Under the pieces are notes generated by a model. The model did not search any database. It was not told the origin of the DNA and saw only the letters and a program-made list of their open reading frames with translations. This document shows, piece after piece, positions 37,501-50,200 of a stretch of DNA of 64,000 nt (position 1 is the first letter of the stretch; every line of letters starts with the position of its first letter). Source of the stretch: Hirudinaria manillensis (taxonomy: Eukaryota; Annelida; Clitellata; Hirudinida; Hirudinidae). The stretch covers positions 6,196,001 through 6,260,000 of the forward strand of contig CM067530.1 of assembly GCA_034509925.1 (NCBI GenBank), given 5' to 3'. Made by a program: the position numbers and the translations under genes.

Positions 37501-39205
37501 AAGTCAAGTTTTCACTATAGTCGTAAATAATCCTAAACATAAATATTCCATCAAAGGCCACACCCACCCTTATCATCCTAAAGCGTAGGTTTATTACGGA
37601 TCACTGCTCAAAGTTCTGCAGTCCACCATTGTTCATAAGGAAGCTGCTGGACATCAGGATATCTTTATGTAGGGATCAAGATGTCTTAATGCTTGCCTTT
37701 TTACTTCAACTTAAGTCAATTCTTGGATATAGCTCATCAGACGTAATACTCATACCATTTCGATAGAATTGAAAAAATTCAAACGAGGTTTACCACACCA
37801 TCTGTCACCGCATCGCACCCTTACGTAAAGAGACTGAATAGCAGAAAGACTGAAGTTTCTCAATCTACCCACTCCGAAAAAAGGCCTCTTAGCTGAACTA
37901 ATATTCTGTTTCAAATTACTATATGGCTTTGTTGACTCTCCTCTGATACATCTCATTACTCAAGTTCGATAGTACAAACCTCTATGCAACAGCTATTCAA
38001 AAGAAAATATCAAATATTCCTTGGAATGCACCGCCAATCGAAATCATGAAAGCTTTACTACACTTATTTCCCACATGCATGATAGAAAATTCATTGTCAT
38101 TCAAATCGTGTTATAAAGATCGTTTATGAAAATGAAATAAAATGAAATAATGGTACGATAGCATTATCCACAATATCCCCATTTAATAATTATTGCCATG
38201 GCTGCAGCTAATTTCACCGTTGAGGTGAATGTTCGAAGCTAGGACTTTCTTTGAGGATAGAAGTTTATTTTTTCCTGAAAATACGCCTTTAACCGTATGA
38301 TTTTGAGTGCTCCGCACGCGACTTGTTTTCTGCTTTTTAAGAGTTCGATAGCTTTCTTCCCCGCTACTGATTTCCAACACTAAATTCGAGATGGCATCAA
38401 ACCAAAATAAATATAAAAGTGTGCTTCAAGAAAAGTAAATGCATTAATATTCTCTGAAAATCTTGCCATTGAGCCAAACTTCAGAAGGCCTCTGCACAAG
38501 TTCGCAACATCTATAGTCTTCAAGCGGTTGTTTGCACTGTTTGCCTTCCTCAGCACCTGAGTGATCTGATCCCGATTGCTAACCAATGTCTCAATTGAAT
38601 TCCAATTTACCGATAAGTGATTTTGAAAAGTTTAATTCTGTGGTTTGCCCTGGCCACGCATGCGAAAAGTTTTTACAGTAACTTAGCTCAAAATCTTCGA
38701 GCAAAAATTTATTAAAATGTGGTGATCCTAGCAACATTTCGAAGATTAAAGAGTATTATTTTTATTATTAGTTAATAGATTGGGAGCATTAAAAGCAAAC
38801 GATGTTTTGCAGTTATCAGGTTGGAATTTTTTCACTGCGCTGACTGTTCGAGAAATGCGAAATATTTTCCAAGTCCTCTAAAGAGAATGAATAGAGAAAT
38901 AGGGTTACAAGGAATTTTCAATAATTTAAACATTTTAAGGTTACATTAAGAATGTACCAAAAAAAGCTATTAAAGCCGCAACCACTCACCACGTCTATGA
39001 GCTGCGAGAGTTGTAAGCCGATATAAACGTCGATGGTATGGTTTTCGTTCTCGACGGGTCTTATGTATTTGTTATATCTTAGTCCCTCGTCCTTCGAGTC
39101 GAAAAGTTTGGAATATAACTTATTGGCTTTATGGAAAGCAACACTCTGACCAATGAAGAGAGCATGTAAACAGCAGAGAACAAAAACTTTCTGCATCAAA
39201 TCCAT
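31546..39205 (-). CDS. Nicotinic acetylcholine receptor-type Cys-loop channel subunit (non-alpha), six exons
   Basis: Ligand-gated cation-channel subunit, 519 residues. Exons: 38990-39205, 36531-36685, 34048-34228, 32450-32962, 31945-32286, 31546-31698; all junctions are GT/AG and in phase. A signal peptide covers about residues 1-24. The ligand domain includes DEKNQYMTTNVWMVFKW and the Cys-loop C157-x13-C171 with FPFDQQDC. Four membrane segments follow: M1 after QLRRKFLFYTVNLMIP; M2 with MALSINILLSLTVFFLMLAE and Glu282 at the -1' position, expected for cation selectivity; M3; a cytoplasmic loop of about 130 residues; and M4 after KEDWKYVALVVDR. Loop C reads HYAGSQELF (about 231-239) and lacks the vicinal cysteine pair of alpha subunits, so this is a non-alpha subunit or an unusual ligand type. 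Intron 1 spans about 2.3 kb and carries a LINE relic. Confidence 0.9.
37740..38140 (+). mobile_element. Degenerate LINE reverse-transcriptase fragment in intron 1 of the Cys-loop gene
   Basis: The plus strand reads IELKKFKRGLPHHLSP, then after stops IAERLKFLNLPTPKKGLLAE and LIFCFKLLYGFVDSP, matching the LINE 'LExxQRRFTxRLxG...RLxxLNLPSLExRRLRxDLIxxYKILHG' region. Further on, in another frame, ENSLSFKSCYKDRL matches the reverse-transcriptase tail. Stops and frameshifts show it is dead. It lies antisense to the host gene. Confidence 0.65.
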
Positions 39206-39806
39206 ATCACGAGAGGAACTCCATAATCATTAATCAAATCGCCTTATCTCCTTCCAATTCAAAGCATCTCGTCTGAACACCGCCTCACGGATATTCGAAT
39301 AAGACAAGGCAATGACCGAGCTCAAGACAGACTGCAACCCTCCGGAATCACTTAAGAGCGCAGCGAGCTCCCGCAGGTCGTGAATAGTATGCACCAAAGA
39401 GCTCTTACTTCCCGCAAAAACATTAGGTCTTCTTTCACAACAGCAAAGCACATTTATATTCGCTACTCGCGCCTCATAATGTACGAATCTTTCCCAGTCC
39501 GGTTCGCAACATTCCGTTGCTTTCTAACGTGAAACTTTATTTAGGAAAAATCTAGAATTTCAAAATTAAAAGTTCCTTGATTGATACAGCTATCACAGTT
39601 GAGCTTGGAGCAAAGAAACAACATCTAGCTTAGCAATAACAGCAAATCAGGATAACGTCTCACTTGACATAAAATCAATCTTCTCAGCTCAACTGAAAGT
39701 TATGGCTCTCAATGAGGACATGATATCCAAAATTTTGTTAAAAATGTTGAGGTTTATTAAATAGCGTGTATTAATACACTCGACCCTATTAATGTTTAAG
39801 TCAGAG

Positions 39807-41257
39807 TTAATCTTCAAAATCAAAATTAGTGCCAGGGTCCCCATTCATGGACCCATAGTATAATCCACTTGTTGGCATTTGTGAAGATGAGTTTGATTGC
39901 AGTGCATTTAGTTCTTGGAGAGTATCAACTATGATGACCTTGAAGGGAGATCCAGGAATTTGCTCACCAGCCCACAAAACTATGACATAATATTCACCGA
40001 TCTCCGTAGGATTGAATTTACACAGTACCACTCTCTCCTGTTTCGGATCGCGCTTCATTTCCACTTGAAAAGTGCCTGATCGGAAATTATATTCGAGACA
40101 TGAAGTAGAAAAATGGTATGTGCAACTGTAGAATTACAAACCTTTCTTTCCTCTCACTTTGACGTTCAGTTGTCCTGGCCCGGCACCCCTGGTATCCACC
40201 ACGAATCTACTGTCGAAGGTTGCAAGGATTCCGTTTCTGAGACCATCGCCCGACACCTTCACTTTGCTCGCGTCCGGAGTCGCACCTACTTTGAAACCGA
40301 CGGGACTTCCTGAAATGTGGAAAGGATCGAATGCATCGCATATATTTGTGAGCATCCATTAAAAGATTATTCGGCGCTCCCACCTGGAACCTGCTCCCCG
40401 TCGTAAGTAACGTTTAAAACATAATTCCCGATTTCTTGAAGCTTCGTGACGATTTCGTAAGTTCCGTCGTTGCGATTGTCGATCTCGCAAGGATACAACT
40501 TGGAAGGGCCTTGACAATATGCTGCCAAAGTTCCTGAGAGGTAATAAATAAGGAGAGTAAATTATGTCTTTGTCATAAACATTTCCAAAGTAGCTTTTCA
40601 AAAACATAAAGAGTTTTGAATAAATGCTACTTCTACCATTTCCAGCTCTTCTGCAATCAACAACCACGCTGGTGTCTTGGCAAAGTTGGGCCTGTTTCAA
40701 GCAGTCAGCATGTAACACTACTTGTTTTGGATCGCAGCAAGGGAGGACTGTGATCTTGATTGGTGAGTTTGGAATCTGTCTGTTGTTCCACCAGATGGAG
40801 AGTAAATAGGCACCTGAGTGAACATGATTGCTTTACTAAGTAAAATAAACTACTTCTGTTGACCAACAATCAAATCGATGAACAATGCAATGTCTAAGAA
40901 CCTGGGAGCGACGCCACGTAACTGCATCCGTACAGTTTGTCGTCTATTTGTTCGATGTCAACTCTGACCTCTTCCTTAAGACCCATCATTCTTGCTGATG
41001 GCTGACCTAAAATTTCATCTCAATCTTTGAAAACATTACAAAAATACTAAAACGAGCTCCGATTATTTCTTCCGATCATTAAGATGCAAGGATAACGTAA
41101 CGAGTACGAGTCGAGGAAAACGTTCCGACTAATTTAACGATAAATAACCTGGTCTGGCATTCTTTCCATCAATTACAAAGCAAGCTTGTTCTTTACATCT
41201 GGCAACTGACAATCCAGGGCCAGATATCACGACCATCGTCTCATCTACTTTGTTGCT
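39807..41257 (-). other. Filamin-like gene, exons 48-53 (C-terminal repeats)
   Basis: Exon coordinates in transcription order: 41149-41257, 40902-41006, 40637-40813, 40384-40533, 40142-40309, 39807-40075. They encode about three further Ig-filamin repeats ending NSPIKITV, GSPVGFKV and GSPFKVII, then a tail of about 40 residues ending NFDFED and a TAA. Cysteine content is high in the first of these repeats (LPCCDP, CLKQAQLC). The very short tail after the last strand resembles filamins, whose final repeat dimerises, but dimerisation here is only inferred. Confidence 0.87.
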
Positions 41258-44200
41258 CTACAAGTCGAAAAGTGTAGATGCACGAGCGATACAGAGAAAG
41301 AGTGAAGTTACCTCGATACCACAACTAACAATGTATTGAATAGTGCTTCACTTAATAGAAATAACTTACATGTTTTGAATAAATGCAAATTAATAAGTTA
41401 GTCATTTATTAGCAAAGTGAAACGCCAACCTCCGGTTGCACGAGCACGGGAGGCAGTTGGATGGGAGGAGGAGGAGGAGGAGGCAACTGTTCAATGAAGA
41501 TGGGTTGAGGAAATGTCTCGGCTTCGAAATCGACGTCTTCTTGAAAAAGGGTGGGAGGAATGGGAGGCGGTAAGATGAAGATGGGTGGAAGTTGTTCTGG
41601 ACAGGATTTTTCCTCGGCTTCGGGTTCCGTCTGAGTTCCACCTGTGCTTTGCTCCGGAGTGGTTTGAACGGAGGAGGTGCTGGTAGACTTCGTTTCCTCA
41701 GTTGGTTGTAAAAAGATGGGAATGGGTAGATCAGGAACTAAGACGGGAGCGGGGCACTGTTGAGCTATCGGGTCCATGCCGAACTGCAGGTCTTCCTCCA
41801 TCATTGCAGGAAAACCAGGCATCAGAGGCACGAGTTGCACGAGCTCCTCCGGTTCCGGATCCGTCTGGGTTGCCATGCTGTCGATCGGGAGAGTCTGGGC
41901 GGAAGTCGTCGTGGTTTCCTTTTTGCTGGAACAACAGCATATAGGTCTTACGGGCAGGGGACGACAAATGTTGCTCTTGAATTTAGAAGCGTCGACTTCG
42001 TAGGGGTACGGAGGGTGCGACGGCTTTGCGGTTTGCGCTTCTTCGAATCTATATTCCTCTTCTATTATAGCAGGTTGAAGATGAGCAAATTCAGGTAAAG
42101 TTCCTCCGCATTCCTCGCAAAGAGGAACCGGTGCCATGACCGGCATAGGAAAAGGAGGATAAATCCACTCTTGATTCGGTTCGTTTATTACATCCGCTTC
42201 TCCAAACTTGACTGACTTTGGTGGTTCAGCCCAAACATGATTCACTATCTCTGGCTCAATGCCAAGATTATCTATCGGTGTTCCTGGTCTTAATTGTACT
42301 GATGAAGGAATTGTACAAGTATTGGCCATAGGTGGTAAATCAATCATTACATCAACCTGGGATTTTGAATTTAATATTAGTTTTTAGGTACTTGTTATTA
42401 TTAAATCGTAACTTCCAATTACCTGCTCTGGGGAGCATGTAGCAATAATTGGAAAAACTGAGATAGGGCATTCATTGTAGTAAACCCTTATGACATAATT
42501 ACCTTAAATGCAAATATCCAATGATAAATAAGAAATCAAATGTATTATGCAATGTTAATTTTCCAATACCAAAATGTTTGGGTATAAATTTCAAAAGATA
42601 TCCTCCTTCCCTTGCAATAACATCAGGTGAAATTTTCGACTCTGCATTAGGAGTTTCTATGGTTGCAGTCAACTCTCCTAAAAACATTAACTAGAGCTTC
42701 ACAGAAAGTAAACTTCAACACAAATTGAACACAGTTCACACACCTGGACCAGCTTTGCTAGTATCAAACATGATGCTTTGGAGTTTATTCAGACGTACTG
42801 TCAAGTGATCTTCTTGTGTCCAGCATTCCCAGGTGTCAAGAATTGTTACTTGTGAAGGATCACATACTTTGGGTCTGAAGTTTCCTGAATTGGGATAGCA
42901 TAGACAAATTTATGAAGCAGAAAATAAATATAAATATTACTTCACAAAAATTTTATTTTAGGAGTATATTTGTAGAGGCTTCTTACCTGGAACTTCTTGT
43001 GCATTAAAAACTATGGACACATCATAAATTCCAGCTTGAGGAGGAATGTAGGAGTACCTGTATGTTCCATTTGCTTGTTTATCCACTGTCAGGTCAACTA
43101 GACCTGAAGGACCTGAATTTATATAAATTTGAATGTTATTTAATAACAAGTATAGCAATATTTTTTAATTACTGGTTAATAACAACATTGGATTGGGCAT
43201 AATTTACCTTGTACTTGGACTACCAGTTCACCTTTTTGACCTTTTGGATCAACAACAAACATTGCTGGTTTTCCTACAACGCCCCTGAATAATCCATCCC
43301 CAGAGGCTGTTGCAGGGAGGTAGGATTTTATCTCCTGTCGTATTGGACATCCTAATGGAATTATAATTTGTTAAATTGGAAATGTTTGTATTTTGACAAC
43401 TCAAGTTCGACTGCATTAAATTTAATCTTAATCAAAGAAATCTAGATAAAAATTTGATTTAAGTTCTAGTCTTTTCATATTTTGTGATATCCTTTCTCAT
43501 CTTGTTAACGGCAACTAACCAGGAACATTGAGACCTCCATAACTGACATTGATCCTATAAATTCCAGCCTCATCAGGGATGTATGTGATTGTTTCACCAA
43601 ATCTATCAAGTTCAAATGGCACTTCCCTGCTATGAGGACCTGTAATACTCACTTGGAGATCAGCTGAGCCTGCACCATTCTTCAAAACTGTAAAATCAGT
43701 AAGAGATTTTTAGTTACTTACAAAAATTGTAGTTGAGAAATTGTTTAAAAAAATAATTAAAGTTGCGCACTGTAAATGGTCATTGGTTTTGAAACCTCTC
43801 CTGTTGGCAATCCTTCAAGGACTATTTTGTTGGGATCAAAAATTTCAGTTACAACTGGGCATCCTGGCACCATCTGGCCGGCATAGAGCACAGTAAGTGC
43901 ATGAGGTCCTTTGATGAATTGATTAAGGCTCGCAATGTTGATTTCCGTTTATTGATGATATTAATCACTCATAACTTACCGCATACTAATGATGAATATT
44001 CAACTTTAACATTCCCGTTCGAAACCGGCGACAAGCGACATGGAACCACGCTGCCCTCAAAAGGACCTATTAAGCGAATTCGTCCGACCGGTTATTATTT
44101 AACGGATTTGTGTGCTAAGCAGAAATTGTTTAGCATCTTACCAAGCACGGTTGCAGTACAATCCGCTACTGAGATTGGCACTCCTGGAGGTGGTGTAATG

Positions 44201-47200
44201 TATGCCAATACTGTTTGTCCTATGCCGGTGGGCATGTTTTCGTTACCACTGACAACGGTCAGATTATTAGCTGGATTCATTATTTGATATGCGAACGGAG
44301 TTCCTGAAGCATGGAAATAAAAACACAATAAGAATAAATTAAAATATAAAATGATGTTAAGACATAAAACATGTCCTACAAACCTGGAACTGGAACTTTG
44401 TTGAAGAAAACACTGACGACATGATCAGAAGGAGATCTGGCAGAGAACGTAAATCGATGAAGATCCAGCTGTTTTTCATACCTTAAGGGAACATTTTTTC
44501 CATCACAAGTAACAGTGGCATCCACTGGACCTGGCCCGGCTTCTTTTGTATCCACTGATTTGAAAACAGTTATGTCAAACCACTTTTACTGCTCAAGCAG
44601 AATAAAAGAAATTTCCACTACATAAAATACAACAATAATTTTAATTCCTAACTCGTCTGGGAAAACACATTAACTTTACCTGAAAAGCTTATGTTTTGAC
44701 CGATATTTCCTCCTGGAGTAACCTCCAGAATTCTCACAAAATTCGGATCAAATGTTGAACATGTGAAAGGACTTCCAGGAACAGGATCGCATCCATAAAG
44801 GACATTTATCGTGTAATTTCCTACAATCTCCGGGACAAATTGTAGACTATATCTGGGTCCTACCATTTGTTGCATTCCAGGGGTTTCGTTTCCAGAAGGA
44901 TCTAGCAAATGTTCATTTTATTTTATTTTCATCAACTCTCTCTGAAGACCGTAATTGTACTTCAGCGTTTTAACTCAGAATGCCGCGAATGATGACAATA
45001 TTATAAACACGTAAGAAAGTATTGTCCAACCCAGTATTGTGCAAGACATTGGAAGTTCGTGCGAGGAAGCATTGTCAATCTGTAGATTGACTGGTTTACC
45101 GACTTGCTTCATGCTAACGGCATCCCAGAGAACTTTAATATTCTTTTGATCCACCACAGCGCATTTGAAAGGTGAACCTGGAGAAAGCCGTCAAGTGCAA
45201 ATGGAGAGGAATGGACATCGATTAGAATTAATAATGACAAACCCTGAACGTCGACTTCATTAAATTTCACTATGATGTTATGCACGACACCCTCTGTTGG
45301 GACGAAATTAACGAGTGAAATTCCGTTGTCATCCGTGGTCAAATCGACAAATGGACGTGTTTTGTGGCCCTGCACGCAAACGGTGGTTTTGCCGGGTCCT
45401 GCACCGCTGGCATCGACTGTGAGTTCAAATTAATTAATTAATTCAAATAACAGCCTTACTGATTTGGCCATTGTAATTTGTTCAGTGAAACAAACTTTTG
45501 AAAGGGACGTTCTTGTTAACGCAACCGACGGGAATACTGCTGACCATAACTCTGCAGGGATCAAACACGTCTGGGTGGAATGGACTGTCTTTGATTTCAG
45601 TGCCTGCATATTGCACTGATAGGACATGCTGTCCTATAAATTAATTAAATTAAAAATGATAATGAATAAGCCGTTTTCGAGAATATCGAGGATTAATTAA
45701 GTGTTTCTTACCTGGTTCGAGTGGCAGATATTCAACTGTGAACCCCGATGCATACGAACCTGTCACAGTAGTTGGAACATATTGTCCTGAGGGGGCTGAA
45801 AGTATATCAAGTTTTGTGAGCTTCAGTATAACAAACTTTCATACGTTAAGCCATACGTCCATTAATGACATCTGTTCGATGAATCAAATTATCAAAGTAA
45901 CAACGATTTCGCAAGTTACATGTCAACATGGCTTCAAGATCTGCGGCAGCTCCAACAGCTTTGGCCGCCACATTGAACTTCGCTTGTGTTCCTGCTCTCA
46001 CCCTTCCTAGGCCTGGTCCAGAGGCTCTAGCCAAATTTCCGTTCAATATCATGGCAGTAAATGGACTTCCTGGAGTAATGATTTAACGAATAACGTTATG
46101 GAAATTATTGAAACTAATGGATATAAGTACATTAAGAACAAAATGTTGTTTAGCATAAAAATTATGAAACAATTTGTAAAAATATTTAGTTTACAGTCTA
46201 AAACTACTGGAAGCGAAGCAAACGTCCCCAATGACCAACCTGGTACGTTCTCGCCATTGTATTTGACATCGATTAAATGTGGCTGATGGCATATAGGTAC
46301 GTACGACACCTCAACCAAGCCGGTGTTTGGAATCGTTCTTGCAGTGTTCTTCACGATTTCTCCTTGGCAAGTGATCATTACCTCCAGGTTTCCCGGACCT
46401 GCATCCACTGCATTGACTGAAAAAGAAACAGGTCCAATCTATTTATAAGGCAATAAAAAGTACATTTTATCTAATTAGTGGCATTAAATGTATATAATTA
46501 TAGCTAAAGGATAAAAAACAAATTTGGGCCAACCATGAAAACAACTTTGTCTGCCTACGACACCAGGTGCTATGCTGTTAACCAAAACTTGGGCAGGATT
46601 CCATGCAATAACTGAAAAGGGACTGTCTTTCACCGGTTCATCGAAATACTTGACAGTCACCAAATGTTCCCCTGATTTTAAAATTAATATTTTAAACTTA
46701 AATAAGAATTAAATTAAATAAGAATGTTTTAAGCAACTTTAAAAATAATATCCGGAATGACTGACCGGGCTCTCTGGGTGTGTATTCCACCAAAAACTTG
46801 CCGTTTGCAGTGCTGGTTATTCTTGATTTTACTTCTTTTTTGCTCGGACCTATATTCATAGATTTTGTAGTTGCAAAACTAATTCTTTCAATTTAAAAGA
46901 AAGCCACTTTTAAATAACATAAAAAACTTTTATATATATATATAAAAAACTGAAAATTCTCGGTGAGTATCGATATTTGATACGAAAATGCTTGGAAACA
47001 GGAGGCGCTTTGCATACTTCTGATGGAAACATGGACGTCTTCGATGAGCGCTGCGGGTCCAGTAATTTCAAAATTTGTCGATTTGTTGCACCTCACAAAG
47101 TGAAGACCTTCGCCAACCACGGAGACTTGCTTGGGATCGCAAATGTTCATCACAAATGGACTGCCTGGAATGAATAGTAGACGAGTGACTTCATCAAATA

Positions 47201-50200
47201 AATAGAAATAGCAAAATGCGATGCAATTTCGGAAGGAATAAGTGTAATGGGGTGCTGGGTTCCTGGATCACTGACGTTAATGGTATCAATAAATTTTAGT
47301 AGAAAACAGTCCTACAATGTCAGGAGTGCTGCATGAGTAGTAAAATGGTTAAAAACGCCATCACCTTCGGTCAAAAGGTTGTTAAAAGCACAAAAATCCC
47401 ATATTCCCAGTCCATTTATAACCTACAAAAACTACATAATAAAAGTTTAAAATCAAATACGTTTCTAACCGTCTGCATATTCTCCGTTGAACAACACGTT
47501 GACGGTGTGTGCTCCAGCTACGAGGGGCACACAAGTGACCTGATAAAGGCCTGGAGTTCTTGTCACTGAACTGACTTTGTTTCCTATCATCTGTCCAGCT
47601 GGATTCTTTATGCTTATTTCCAATTTTCCTTCGCCCGCTTCTCTAACGTCAACTGTTAATATTCAGTGATTATATCATTTTTTCACAAATCAGATTAAAA
47701 CACGCCTGAGAAATATAATTGACTGAATTGAAAGTTAATTGCCTCAGTTTGGCTCGCATAATTACCATTGAAAGAGTTTTCATGGGAGACTCTCCCGAGT
47801 GGAATCGTTCCAACAAGAACTTTTGATGGATCCCAGGCTTTGATTCCACAGTTCCAAACCGGTTGTCCGAAGTATTTGGTTACGACGTTGTACTCTCCTA
47901 AAAAAATTGAATCAATCGACGGAGATGTTAGTTGTAAATAATGTGATTTTAAAACCAACCAGATCGATTAATTTAGTTTCAAAGGAATTTAATATTTGAG
48001 TTTAAATAAAAACTTTAAATCGGTGAATAAATTGGCAAATAACAAAGATCCATTGTGTATAAGAGTAAATATTAGATATTATTAAACATCTTGTGATATA
48101 ATAACTTCTAATAAAAATAATAATAACAAATTTTAGTTATTATTTGATAATTTCTGAGTAATAAATTTAAAAGACCTGCAAACATGGGGGTAAAGTCAAC
48201 TTTGAAGTTGTTTGATCCGAGGTCTTGAACGTTTGATGGTATTTCCATCTCTTGAGGTCCTACAAGAATGGATTCATTTGAATTCATTCGAATCCACTTA
48301 TGGCGAGTGATGCAATTAAAGTATTTAAAAAAATTAATTCTGCAACCAACCGACTACTCTTATATCGACGTCTTTCTGTTCTGCCGAGGGAGCAGTGATG
48401 ACGACGCTGGTGGGTTTCCCCACAGGGACGATGCCCGAGGCGAGACCTCTGCAAGTCACTTTGTTTTTGTCGATCACCAAGAAATTGAACGGAGAGCCTG
48501 CAATCCACAAAGATAAGTGGATGTTTAAAAACTCATCGGAACGCGTCATCGCTGAAAGATGGAAAGTGGAACTATGGACCTGGTACGTTCTGTTTATTGA
48601 ATAGAACTGTGCCTCTGTGAACTCCGCTGGTTGCGGGAATCAGAGCAACGGAAAGGATGCCCATGTCGTTCGTTACTTGGTTTGAAACCAGTTGTCCGTT
48701 TGGATCTGTGATGCTTATTTCGCATACTCCTTCTCCTGCTTCAGCGACGAGCACTGCAAATGATAAAAATGAAAAATACTAGTAATAAAATAATATTGAA
48801 TAAATAATAAACAAATAACTAAATAACAGTTACAAAACTCATATACGAATAACGACACGTGAAGAGACAACCCTCGTTATAAGAGCTGTACCAACTCACC
48901 GTCAAACTGGGATTTTTCTCCCACTTGGGCCATTCGCAACCCTGTCACAGACACTCTTGAAACGTCATATGCCCGGGCAACGAAAGGACTTCCTTTGACA
49001 GCAGCTCCAAAACAGCAGACGTCAATTTTGTGAGGCCCTTTGAATCGAAGAGAGTTACATTTTACGTGCTTGGTAATTCAAAAACATTCCGATAAAATAT
49101 TATGTGTTTTAATAGTTTAAAAGAGATTATTTGTGACTCTAAGTGAAGAAGTTGAATGCAAATTTATTCATTTTATTTATTTATTTGAAGATTTTTATTT
49201 TTTAAAAATTATTTGTTAAATATTAACTGAAGAATACCCGGAAATACCAGAAAGAAATACCTGGAACAGTTGGAGTATAATCCACTTTGAATGAGTTTCC
49301 TCTTTCTACCACGTTTGCGGCCAATTCCTGACCAGTTGGATCTAAGAATGCATTGCGTTATCAACGTATCACATTGTTGTCAGTTTAAATCAAAATAATC
49401 TTTGTGAATTTAGGGAATTTGGTCATAAAAGGACGAAAATGATGCATTACCGACCTGTGATGATGATATCAAAGTCTTTAAGTTTTGCATCAGGAGCAGT
49501 CACAAGGAAACTCGTGGGAATATTGCAAGGTACAACCCCGATTCCTTCGCCTTTGACAGATACTTTGCAGAGATCCACGACTTGGAATTGCATTGGTGTC
49601 CCTGCAGAATAGACCGAATTGTATGCATGCTCATCATAATATTTACTAATAATTATTATCATTACTAATTTAATAATTTCAAATGAATTAGCGCCTAACC
49701 AAGATTCCACTTAACGATGTATTTTTGCCGATGATTGTAATATTAAGCATTGATAAAGCAGTAAAACCTTTGACTTTGACGGAATTGAAGTCAACCAAAA
49801 TGTTGTGAGTACCAGCCACGACAGGTACGTAAGAAACCTGAAGTACGCCTGGACATCGACTCAGCACGTGGTTTGGAAGAAGTTGGCCGGTAGGATCGAG
49901 GATGCTGATTTCAACTGTTCCATCTCCTGCATCTTTCATCTCGACTGGAAAAATATTTTTATTTTCTAAATAGAACTTCTTTTTAGGAAATTCGTGAGTG
50001 TCTGACCATTGAATGTTGATTCGACGCCTACGTATCCCAAACCAACTCTTGACAGTAGAACTCGTGAGGCATCCCAAACTTTCACGTGAAAGGGACTGTT
50101 AGGAATTGGAACGCCCTGGTATGCCACATTCACTTGATATTCGCCTGACAATATTAAGAACAAATTGATTCGCTTGTAAAATATTTAGTAAGTAAATTTA

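Noticed and set aside
39230..39451. 73-codon minus-strand frame just upstream of the Cys-loop start
   Set aside because: Ends in a stop before the receptor ATG, has no signal for splicing into it and no known motif.
41702..42098. Plus-strand frames of 75-112 codons
   Set aside because: Antisense shadows of the proline-rich filamin exon.
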